From Tigriopus japonicus (taxonomy: Eukaryota; Arthropoda; Copepoda; Harpacticoida; Harpacticidae): DNA of 64,000 nucleotides. The translations under genes were made by a program, and so were the position numbers. Below are positions 13,621 to 23,070 of the stretch, piece after piece. The notes beneath the pieces were generated by a model. The model made no database searches. It was given only the letters and a program-made list of their open reading frames with translations, and was not told the origin of the DNA. The stretch's first letter is position 1; each line of letters starts with the position of its first letter. Where the stretch lies: the NCBI GenBank assembly GCA_010645155.1, contig CM021316.1, positions 8,029,788-8,093,787 of the forward strand, given 5' to 3'.

Positions 13621-16323
13621 ATGGAAGACTCCGAATCAGACTGGGACAGCATGTCCGAACCTCCTGTGGTCAAAGGTGGTAAACCACCCTTGTCCTCTTC
13701 ATCCCATCCTGGTGAGTCTCATTTGCTATTGTCCGCCTTCGGTTATTGACGGATGTCAGTCAATCGATCATTTTTATTTGGCACAGATCGACACAGCCAT
13801 TTGTCTATCGACCAAAACCAGCCACCGTTTGACTTCAGGTAAAGTATCGGACTCAATTGGATCAATGCTAGAGTTTATTCAGCAATTTCTACAGCAATGA
13901 AGCGAGGGTGGACAAGAAGGTTCAAGAGATTCAGCCCAAAGTTGCTGCGCGGAAAATCAAAACTTATGCAGTGTCCGGGGGAAAAAATGAAAAAGTAGAA
14001 AGCCGGTTCTCTAGTCCAGCATTAAAGAGTTTGAAGAGCCAACAAAGCCTGTCCTTGAATCCTGAAACAATCCAGAAGTCAAAGTCCGCTTCACCAAGTC
14101 AACAAGCTGACTCCAAGGTCTTGAAGAAATCTGAAAAAGTATCGAAACGCAAGGTAAAGGAGGGAAATGAAGTCACATTAATTGTTGATTTAAATTAGAG
14201 CCAATTTCATTTTTGCAGATCTTGGAACCACAAGAAACTCTGGATGATATTGTGAATGATCCTCTTGATGAAGATAACTTGAACGACCTCTCAGATGAGG
14301 GTATTGACAATCCAGCATTTTACCCTGAAGGTTCATTTGAAGTTGAGGAAAAATATGACATCAGTGATGAGAGTCGATTGAATCGGGAAAAGACTGAAAA
14401 GCACAAAATCAAGCCTGATGAAAGTATTCAAATTCTACCCTTCTCAGACATACAAACGAGGTACCGTTCAAAATCCCCTGCTATATTATCATATTACCAT
14501 TAAGGTTGCCATTAAAAAGAATGAAAATTTCATGAGAAGAAAACCATGCACAAATCACAAGGAAATTGTACAAAAATATTTTTATATTATGATAAAACAA
14601 CTTCTTTTACACGGGAAAATAGGTTAACTCTTGCCAAAAAACGAGGTTTATTTGTTTTGATTCTGGTTCGTGTTTGTGGAAGACCGAAAAATATGAAACA
14701 ATTTAGCGAAATATAGCCCCTTATCCCAACTAGATACGATCTCTCTAACAAGCAAAAAAATCAAAATTGGACCATTTTACTCATTCAGTTTTTTTCGCAG
14801 TGTGGAATAACAAAAATTGAGAATGATATTTGTTTTGTTTACTGTTTACGTGCCACATTGGTTTTATCAATCTTGCTCACGGTGTTTATTTGAGGAGAAG
14901 TCATTTTGAAATTGCAAAACTTTGAGACCAGTATGACGTGTGAGTGCATTGCTGCATATATTTTTTTAGTTTTTTTAGTTAGGTCACAGGTAAGAAAACG
15001 ATACAAGGTCACTTAAGGCATGCTTAAAGCTTGATTTTTTTAACAATTTCTTCTACGCAATTCCCAAGTAGTTTGATAGGTTTGTCTAGCTAAATTATAG
15101 TCGAAATCTAGTCAGACGCCAACACCGAATAATATATTCCAGACCTTCCACACATAATATACATAACAATTACATGATTATCACAAATTACATAGTATGT
15201 CCAATGATAAAAAATATCGCAATAAACATTATTAATATTATCAAGAACCAATGAATTTCATTGGACTGGGAGGCTAACGAAAAGAATCATGATTTCTTGT
15301 AGAACTTCAGCAATCCCGTTCTTCTGGAAATGAGACCTTGCCTTGGTTGATTTAAATTTGTATTTCAATTTTCACCTCAATCGAACATCAGAGTAAGAAG
15401 TTAAGCACACTCAAAATTCAGTGCGAATCCTACCGAGAAAGAATGAACTAGCCCTTTTGTGGTAATCGTTTTACCACAAAAGGGCGAGTTCATTCATTCT
15501 ATGCTCTCTTCAGTACATAAGTTTGAGAAGGCATAACTCTTTACTCCGGGATTCAATAGAGCTGAAAATTAAAATACGTAGTCTGATGAATAGTAGCAAG
15601 GTCTAGTTTGCAACAGACGGCAATTGAATCCACCCTTTTGGATATCCTCACCGTTAACCTCCCACTCCAGCAATTCAGTGTTTCTTGACCCTCCCATATA
15701 GTCCTTCAAGAAGTAGATCCGTGAAATAGATTTCCAAAATATTTTAGAACAACGCTGCTCTTAGTTTACACATTTAAGACTTCAGAAAGAAAGAATTTTC
15801 AATTATATGTTCTTAAGTATGTTTTAAGTAACTTCACAGAGTTTTTGCTGTAACATTATGACATTTGTTTTGCTCTTAGGTATTTCCAAATTCATGCAGA
15901 ACCTCCAGAGGTCTGGGCAGACCGAATTTTAGAGCCTGCCACTCAGTGTTGTTCTTGGTGCTTGGGAGAAGTTTTTGGGATTTTGAAGATTCCATTTATC
16001 CTCCTATTCGTTCTCGTTGGACATGTAGTGAGGTATGACTTTCATAATAAACATTCGTTAATTCTTGTATATAGTAAAGCTAATTCAAATCTAATTACAG
16101 GTTCCTTATTCAAGCCATTGTTGCTCCAATTTCGAACTGGATCTTGAAACCCGTCATAGTGAATACTCATAATTACTTGTGGATGCCTCTGTGTTCTGGA
16201 TTGCAAAATCTATGCTCTGTTTTCGCTCAGGCCCTACATCCACTTTGCCTCATTATCAAATGCTGCCCAATAACGAAACATGAAGAACAGTCAGAAAATG
16301 TCAGAAGCTTGAAAGTGGTTTAA
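13621..16323 (+). CDS. Uncharacterised protein with C-terminal membrane segments (six exons, 339 aa)
   Basis: Exons 13621-13711, 13787-13838, 13895-14153, 14219-14460, 15880-16032 and 16101-16323 join with GT-AG introns into 1020 bases in one frame, ATG to TAA. The first about 215 residues are hydrophilic: an acidic start (MEDSESDWDSMSE), a Lys/Ser-rich middle, then an Asp/Glu-rich stretch (LDDIVNDPLDEDNLNDLSDE). The last about 125 residues begin YFQIHAEPPEVWADRILEP, contain a CCSWC cluster, one strong hydrophobic segment (ILKIPFILLFVLVGHVV) and a second weaker one with further cysteines (CLIIKCC). This suggests a cytoplasmic N-terminus anchored by one or two C-terminal membrane passes. I do not recognise the family. 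The AATAAA at 16322-16327 overlaps the stop codon and could serve as its polyadenylation signal. Intron 4 is long (1.4 kb) and holds a foldback repeat. Confidence 0.75.
15330..15585. repeat. Foldback repeat in intron 4 with a near-perfect 25-bp hairpin
   Basis: Positions 15441-15465 and 15471-15495 are inverted copies with one mismatch around the 5-base loop TCGTT. Flanking sequence also folds: 15330-15405 resembles 43420-43490 in direct orientation, while 15524-15580 resembles the same region in reverse complement. A related segment, including GCCCTTTTGT, lies at 62165-62390. This makes it one member of a dispersed inverted-repeat family. Confidence 0.6.
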
Positions 16324-16969
16324 TAAATATCACGAGAGAAAACATATTTTCCCATGAATATGTTGATTGTAAAACCCCCATCAAAATTGTGAATTAGAGC
16401 TGGTTTCTATCTAGAGAAGAGGTAAATCCGCTTGAAGAGTATGTGAGATGAAGTTCCCATTTTACATTCAATGAGACGGTCACAAACTAGTGCATTTGGT
16501 CAGCATGACCACGGACAATGACTGTAGGAACATACAGTGCTGTTTGTGAAAAACGTCTTTAAAAAGCAATAAAACATGTAATGGTCCAAAGTGTAGCATT
16601 TAATGCTTAGCTATTTCATTGGCTAAACCGATATCATGAAGTGTTCATGATATTCATATATGACACTCATATTTGTGGATCAATTTTGTCTTAAGTTAAG
16701 CTGATTTAGCCTTTGTTGAGGTTTCGCGAGCTCAACATTCTCTTAAGAATAAGAGGTTTCGTGTCGAATGACCCGTTGTTCCGTAGGCCAGTTCTACCTA
16801 CTTTTCACTGACGTGGCTGCCTGAGAATAAATATTACATTGCAAACAGCAACCTCCCTTCCCCTGGTGTGCCTGTTGTCCACGCTCCATCCAGACTTTAC
16901 CGGGTCCACCTTGTACAAAGATTAAAATACCACAAAGCCCAAGTCCAATCCCTCACAACACATTCCAAA
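16324..16969 (+). promoter_or_regulatory. Intergenic region and presumed TMEM258 promoter/5' UTR
   Basis: This 646-base gap separates the preceding stop from the TMEM258 ATG on the same strand. The last about 120 bases before the ATG, including CTTCCCCTGG, are less AT-rich than the rest and probably hold the 5' UTR. I see no clear TATA box. Confidence 0.35.
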
Positions 16970-17403
16970 ATGGTAAGATATCATCCTAACATTCATTCAG
17001 GTCGAAATGAATCAAATTTTATATGGATTCGTTCTTGCAAATCAAGGGAAAGTCGAACCAATCTTATAAATGGATATAGATAGTATGCATGGGTACTTTC
17101 TTGGATTGCAAGCCTTGAATCTTGTTTGAAAATTATACATTGAACGTTTCGTGTGTCTTCTAGGTCAGCCTTGATGGATATACCCGTTATTTATCTCCCG
17201 TTAATCCGGCCATGTACCCGCATTTAGCCGTGGTCTTACTCATCATTGGTTTGTTCTTCACGGCCTGGTTCTTTGTCTACGAGGTGACTTCGACCAAGTT
17301 CACGCGAGAATTGGTCAAGGAAGTGCTCATCTCGATGATTGCGTCTATATTCATGGGTTTGGGCACCCTTTTCTTGTTATTGTGGGTGGGGATATACGTT
17401 TGA
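16970..17403 (+). CDS. TMEM258: TMEM258, oligosaccharyltransferase complex subunit
   Basis: The ATG at 16970-16972 is followed at once by a GTAAGA donor; the second exon runs 17164-17403 (TGA stop), giving 80 residues against 79 in human. TMEM258 is a small ER membrane subunit of the oligosaccharyltransferase, which transfers N-glycans to nascent proteins. The match is close: [14 protein letters not shown] near the N-terminus, then [18 protein letters not shown], then [10 protein letters not shown] at the C-terminus. Two membrane segments lie at about residues 21-42 and 55-79, joined by a short basic loop. It converges on the bestrophin gene, with 227 bases between the two stops. Identity is essentially certain; the start rests on the AAAATGG context and correct N-terminal length. 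Confidence 0.95.
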
Positions 17404-17556
17404 GATGGACTATTTATTGGCCCACCCACCCCAACGTCAATCCTAACTATCATGCATTACGGATTTATCACTAGATTGCCATTTTTGTTTTGTTTTGTGA
17501 AGAGTGTTTTTCGAGTAAAAGATACCCAGAGCAAGTGAAAACAAGTTTGTGTTTCT

Positions 17557-17582
17557 TTTATTTATTTATTATTTATTTATTC
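17557..17582 (-). promoter_or_regulatory. Cluster of AATAAA signals for bestrophin
   Basis: The plus strand reads TTTATT repeatedly (TTTTATTTATTTATTATTTA), which is a run of overlapping AATAAA on the minus strand. It lies about 50-75 bases past the bestrophin stop, the expected place for polyadenylation signals. Confidence 0.6.
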
Positions 17583-17630
17583 ATATACGTGGATGTACTT
17601 GTTTCTGTGAGTTATTGCTATCGTAAGTTT

Positions 17631-20153
17631 TCATACGTAAAAAGTGGCGCTGTCAAAGGCGGAAAAGGCGTCGTCTTCTTCTTTGTCGGTGGAAATACTT
17701 TCGCTGGCCGTTTCATTATCGTTCTCAAAATATTCCGGCGAATCCCGGCCTTCACTAGCCGGCGTCACCACAATATTGGGGGCTGGGCCTTCCTTGTGAG
17801 TTCCCACAGGGGAACCCTCTGGGGTCTTCTCCTTGGTTACTTTACGAAGTGACATGACGGCCTTTCTCTTCGGTAGAGCCGGACTTAACGGCTCTTCTGC
17901 GTTTGGAAGAACCTCTAAAGCTTGGCCACCCTGAACAGGTTTAGCGGGAATGGCACAATTTTGTGAGTTGACCAACGGACTGATGGGCTTGCTTGAGGCA
18001 TTCCGTCCATAACGTTTCTCGGATTTAGGACTGCCATTGGGGGCGGGAAGGTGAGGTGGTTTAGGGCTGGGCTCTTGGACATGATTGACCTTGGGAGAAC
18101 TAGTGAAAAGGATCGGTTCGTAATTGGGTGCATCGTCGTGGCCAAATTTGGGGCTTGTGGCTCGTTGAGAGACCTCACTGCCAATGGGGTAGTATGAGCT
18201 ACTACCATACTCACTCCGCCCTCCTTCAATGGGCATAAGGTTGGATTTGAATTTGGGATCCATCAGAGGTGAATCGGGAAGCATTCCACCCTCGGTCAAC
18301 ATGGAATTTCGTCGGCTCACTGGATTTGTGGAACATGGGGTATTACCACCTTCGCCCTCGGATATGGTGGACAGTTGCCGGAGTTGCCGCATTCGATCCA
18401 TATTGAAAGCACGTGCCGATTGTCCCAACTCGCCAATCCTCTTCTCTTCCTCTTCCTCCTCTTCCTCTTCAATCTTAAGGTTTTCCAATTTGCCGTATAA
18501 AGCTTGGCTGGAAATTGTACTGACGGCACTTTTCTTCCTCTGAGCTTGCTCATCTTCAATGGTTAATGTAGAGGTTTTGTCACTTGGTTCTTCGTTCTCC
18601 ACCAAGTGCGTCCCACGCTTTGAGTTGAACCGTGGTCCAAACATTTTAGCGTAAATAGAGCGGTTGGATTTATTGAACGATTTGGATGATCTTGCACTTT
18701 CCGACGATATTTTGCGTCTCGAAGTGGGCCCATTAATTACTGATGTGCTCGAATTTGAACGCCCCGAGTGACGAATCATGGATCGACCTCTTTTGGATCG
18801 GAACCAATTGCCAAAGAGCCGAGGATCAATACTCTCATATTCGGAACTCAAGGCCTCTTCGACAGGTTTTCGAGCTGATTTTCGCTTACTGGCATTTCGA
18901 TGCAAAAAATCGAGTTTGTAATAAAGCATTGAACTGCTGTCGCCTTCCTCTTTTACTTCAGCACTGCCTTTGGGCTCCTCCTTCCTGAGATGCTCGGTCT
19001 CTTTGGTGTAGGGTAAAGTGGGTGGAAGTGGGTCATTGAAATACATGTCTTTCAGCAATTCGGGATGAACGGTCTGCGTCTCATCCACAATCATGTAAGA
19101 CACTTGCGTGTGTCTATCAATAAGATAATTGAGTTCAAAGTCATCGTCATCTTCTCCAAAAGGGTTGATCAGGGTCTCGGCAACCTTTAGCCACCCAACA
19201 TAGAACATAAATTTCAATATGAGAAACAAAGGCACATACAAATCCAAAGCTTGATAAGAATCGCCTTTGGGGATACTGTCATCGATATTGATATTGTTTG
19301 TTACATGGAATACTGGTAGATTGTAAATGTCATTGTAATCCTCGGGACTCGCTGGGGTCACCCATTGGGCGCCAAAGAGCTCGGCGCCAAAATAAGAGTA
19401 GACCGCCAATGTGACCACCTGGGTGTAAACTAAAGGAACGGAAATCGTATCATAATGGGTCACACCGGTTAGACCCCGTCGAATTCGGGAGATTTCCCCA
19501 AGGATGGTCTGAACTCCAGGATCACTTTTGATGAGTGACTCTTGCCTGGCCTGGCTCACGATATTGGTGGCCCAAACCAGAGGCATCCACCATTTAGAAA
19601 AAGTCGACCTCTCATTGAGCCCCTCAAAGATTTTGAGCTCGTCGGGTCGCATGAGTCCGGAATCTACGACGTGCTCAAGAGTGGGGAATCGCTTGTAGAC
19701 TCTCAAACTGACTCGTCTGAGGTTAATGACATAGGCGAGGAGAGTGTATCGCATGATGTTTCTCCGCATCATTCTCGGTCGCTCCTCTGTGCCCACCAAT
19801 AAACCAACCACGAAAAGACCCAACGAGTCCGGCCATGGTAGGAGTGAGTATTGGTCCCACCACCGTTTCACGATCAGTGACACGTAGAAACCGAGACCAA
19901 ATGTCATGGGAATGGACGAGATGTGAATGGAGCAATATTTCTTGAGGCCCTCGAAGAAGTGTCGATAGTACTCGTTGCCCGGCTGACACAAGATCGTTCG
20001 GTAGATAATATTGACAATGAAGTACACAAATATGTAGGCTGAGAGCTCTCGCAAGATCAACTTATAGACCGAGCCTTTCCACCGAAAGAGGATTTTGGTG
20101 AAGCACCCGAAGGAGCTGGCATTGGCCACATCAGCCGTGTATGAGACCGTCAT
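17631..20153 (-). CDS. Bestrophin-family calcium-activated chloride channel (840 aa)
   Basis: A single coding exon from ATG (20151-20153) to the stop at 17631. Bestrophins are pentameric plasma-membrane anion channels gated by cytosolic calcium. The N-terminus MTVSYTADVANA matches the family start. The neck residues I81, F85 and F89 sit in IPMTFGLGFYV, followed by the family segments KRWWDQY, LPWPD, DTISVPLVYTQVVTLAVYS and FYVGWLKVAETLINPFGEDD. The acidic calcium clasp is at residues 333-340 (GEDDDDFE). Between the last two membrane regions there is a longer loop than in human BEST1. The about 440-residue C-terminal tail is disordered, Ser/Pro-rich, with a run of glutamates encoded near 18440-18470; it probably carries regulatory sites. 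An AG acceptor at 20168-20169 sits just upstream of the ATG, so a non-coding 5' exon is likely. The fish/mammal-style number cannot be assigned. Confidence 0.95.
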   Translation of the reverse strand: MTVSYTADVANASSFGCFTKILFRWKGSVYKLILRELSAYIFVYFIVNIIYRTILCQPGNEYYRHFFEGLKKYCSIHISSIPMTFGLGFYVSLIVKRWWDQYSLLPWPDSLGLFVVGLLVGTEERPRMMRRNIMRYTLLAYVINLRRVSLRVYKRFPTLEHVVDSGLMRPDELKIFEGLNERSTFSKWWMPLVWATNIVSQARQESLIKSDPGVQTILGEISRIRRGLTGVTHYDTISVPLVYTQVVTLAVYSYFGAELFGAQWVTPASPEDYNDIYNLPVFHVTNNINIDDSIPKGDSYQALDLYVPLFLILKFMFYVGWLKVAETLINPFGEDDDDFELNYLIDRHTQVSYMIVDETQTVHPELLKDMYFNDPLPPTLPYTKETEHLRKEEPKGSAEVKEEGDSSSMLYYKLDFLHRNASKRKSARKPVEEALSSEYESIDPRLFGNWFRSKRGRSMIRHSGRSNSSTSVINGPTSRRKISSESARSSKSFNKSNRSIYAKMFGPRFNSKRGTHLVENEEPSDKTSTLTIEDEQAQRKKSAVSTISSQALYGKLENLKIEEEEEEEEEKRIGELGQSARAFNMDRMRQLRQLSTISEGEGGNTPCSTNPVSRRNSMLTEGGMLPDSPLMDPKFKSNLMPIEGGRSEYGSSSYYPIGSEVSQRATSPKFGHDDAPNYEPILFTSSPKVNHVQEPSPKPPHLPAPNGSPKSEKRYGRNASSKPISPLVNSQNCAIPAKPVQGGQALEVLPNAEEPLSPALPKRKAVMSLRKVTKEKTPEGSPVGTHKEGPAPNIVVTPASEGRDSPEYFENDNETASESISTDKEEDDAFSAFDSATFYV

Positions 20154-20167
20154 GATTCCTGATCAAT

Positions 20168-20182
20168 CTGAAACCACAGAAA
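20168..20182 (-). promoter_or_regulatory. Splice acceptor ahead of the bestrophin ATG
   Basis: On the minus strand a TTTCTGTGGTTTCAG acceptor precedes the coding exon by 14 bases of leader before the ATG. This predicts a separate 5' UTR exon, whose position I cannot identify. Confidence 0.5.
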
Positions 20183-22773
20183 AAAGAAACAATCATGGTT
20201 CAATTTGATCAAATCCATCAAAACCTCAGGGCAAGTAATCTCTTCCATGAATTTGTGACAAAACTTGGATACCTCTGGACAACTACGCAATTTCCAAATG
20301 CCAAGTCAATAGGCCTATCATGCCCAAAAACGGAACATGACTTATGCCAAGACACTCAAACACACCACAGGTAATCGATCGGGAAAAGGCAATCGATCTT
20401 GAGATTCCGCTCAGAAAAGTAACGAAGACGTCACAGTTGGACTTCTGACCAGGAAAATGCATTTTCAAATTGAAGGAACAATCTCTTTTTTTTTTTTTTT
20501 GCTTTATCTTTTCGCAACCTTCGGTTATAATTATATGTGCTATTGATCAATGCTTTTACATTGATTCAATTAATTGTCCCCACGCATTTTCCTTGTTGGG
20601 AAAAGACGGACTTGATGAGCTATTGTTTTGTCGTTGAATGACATAAAATAAATCCCTGCATCTCAAGGTACAGGAATTTTTTTGCCACCTGCCCCAAAAA
20701 GATAGAAAAGGTTTCCCATCGACAAAAATAAGTGATGGAAAAATACTTTTCCAGAAAATATTTGATGTATTGAAACTAAATGCAAAGAATTCTCACGTGA
20801 AATGGAATGTTATACAAAAAAACTTTTCGTTTTTAAGAAATAAAACGTGTGTTTTCAGTAATGCAATATTTGAGTTATTCGAAAGGTTTATAAGAGTTTT
20901 GAAGAAGAGTCAGTTTAGGTCTATAACTAAACCAAAACAAGATATGATGTGGTAGTAAAATGTAGCAAGAGTTATAATTATTAGCAGCAACTTTTTTGCT
21001 AAACTCGACCCTTCTGGAGTCCCATCATGTAATTTTCAAGTCCTCGAGAGTGCTCAAAACAGTTCTCATACAGTAACTAATTTGGAAAATATGAGAAAAG
21101 TTCTTAAATTCAAACCTAGCACATTTATGAGAGAATCTCTCATTTATAGAACGTCAAAAATCTCCCTTCATCTACCTATTGTTTAAACGCCCTTTTGTAT
21201 CATTCATATCTCAACCACTGTGATCAAGGATACAGACTTGAGTACCCATTCAAAGCAAGGTATTGACAGATTATTTCCTTAAGTAGCTCTCTCTCTTGAG
21301 CCCAAAATGCACAATAGCGTTGACCAACCTGTCCTCACTAATCTGGGGCAGATCTAAAAATATTCACACTTACTTTGATGCTCACGCCGCGATGGATTTT
21401 GAAGCCTTTGTGGCTGAGCTTCTTGACCACTGAATGAAAGTGCAACTTGAAGGTTCTTTCACTTCCTCAATGACGAAAGGTAATGATGCTGATCAGGCAC
21501 CTCGTGTTCCTTCGATATGAGTTCATTCGATCTGTTTTGACAGTTGACACCTCGAGTTAATTCTCATTCCTGAGCTGAGAAGCAAGGGCGAATGGCAAGT
21601 TCGATGTGATGGGCTCATTTCCTAGTCACGTCCAATCTGATCCCGTAATATGCCCGACATATTTAGTTCTTGTCGAAGGCTAAAAAACCCCGGCGCCGCC
21701 TTTGGAATGATGGAAACGAGGACAAGGACCAGGAAGAGGGCTTCGTCGAATCATCTTGATCAACACGGACAGATGAAAGGATTCTGAACTGGAAACAAAC
21801 ACAAGAGTAACTTGAGAGCCCTGTGTTTTCTGGCGACGTAATGTCGGCAAGGTCGATGTGACTAATCAAATAGGTGTAGAACGAGGTTACGGTGGGAAAC
21901 AGTTACTTTAGTCGACGATCCCATCTGATGACCGTTTGGGCGGCAAGATAAATGAAGCTGCTCATTTTCAGAGAGAGATAGACTTGAATAGAAATCTACT
22001 TGGACCCTCGGGCATGAGGCCCATTGTGGGCCTTCAAATGAGCACTTCTAACTCTTGATGAACTACCGTGGCGTCAAAGTTGAGCTTGTATCTGGAAAGT
22101 TAAATCGTGAAAAGTTGGGACCCTATTAAAGTCTTGGTTAGTTGGTTGCTTCAACGTTCAAGACCACCAATCTGCGCATGTTTTTTTTCGTGGGAATTCC
22201 CCGAGTAAGCTTAGCATTGGATTGAAATCCCCAAATCCACTGTTTTGCATTCGATAGCGATAGATATACGTTCGGTCTCTGTTACGTAGATATGTGTGTA
22301 TGTATTTCTAGTACATTATAATTGACACTAATAAACCCCAATTCAGACCTGGCCAAGGTTTATGATTCTTGGTTCATGCATGACTTCTTGGCCGTCCTAT
22401 TGTTGGGTTCCTAGCTGATTCACTAAGAAAATAATCAGGAACTCCTCGTGAACGCTTGCATACATTCATATATCAGTGTTGTCATGATGCAACACATTAT
22501 CGTACACAAGAGAATCGGAAAGTCATTGCCTGTTTATGACGGTCATCAAGACATGAAGAAGACACGACCTTCCTCAGGGAGGGAGTTTTATCAGTGGACC
22601 CTGGTTTCAAGAACGGCAATCTGAGAATGCTCCTCTTTCCTTGGAAACAGAACAACAGATGAGCCAAATTGGATTATATGTACTCCTACGACCCCCCTCT
22701 TCACACTCACACGCCACTTCATGAAGTCAAAGCTTGGGTGAGATCATTCATGATTTTTCGGGGAGGAGTAAGC
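20183..22773. other. Bestrophin upstream region, nothing else recognised
   Basis: This should hold the bestrophin leader intron, first exon and promoter. It contains a poly-T run at about 20486-20501. Short frames on both strands show no domain motif. No repeat boundaries were found. Confidence 0.4.
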
Positions 22774-23062
22774 TAGAGGGCTAACAGAGAAATGTCACTC
22801 CAATACAGTCAGTGGAGATTTGTTTTGAACACACTCTGTTGATTCAGCAGCAAGGGTGTCAAGTGACTTGGTTCATCATACATTGCTCTTGTTTGACCAA
22901 AGCAGTTGAGTGAGCAATTTTGCCACTGACTCCCTAAAAACGCAAGTTCGGGTTGTGAATCATGTAACTTAGCGTGTTCAACATCAAATCCCATCACACA
23001 CACCGTTCAGGCTTGGTGGCTCACAAATATTTTCGGAGTGTCATTTCTCTGTTAGCCCTCTA
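22774..23062. mobile_element. hAT-type MITE, 289 bp, with perfect 8-bp target duplication
   Basis: The 28-bp terminal inverted repeats at 22774-22801 and 23035-23062 start TAGAGGGCTAACAGAGAAAT and differ at one position. GAGTAAGC flanks both sides (22766-22773 and 23063-23070), a perfect 8-bp target-site duplication. The TAG/CTA-type ends and 8-bp duplication indicate the hAT superfamily. There is no transposase. A second copy lacking its left end lies at 48669-48922. Confidence 0.9.
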
Positions 23063-23070
23063 GAGTAAGC

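Noticed and set aside
16323..16340. Bidirectional or operon-like link between the unnamed membrane gene and TMEM258
   Set aside because: Same strand but 646 bases apart with a polyadenylation signal at the first gene's stop; they look independent.
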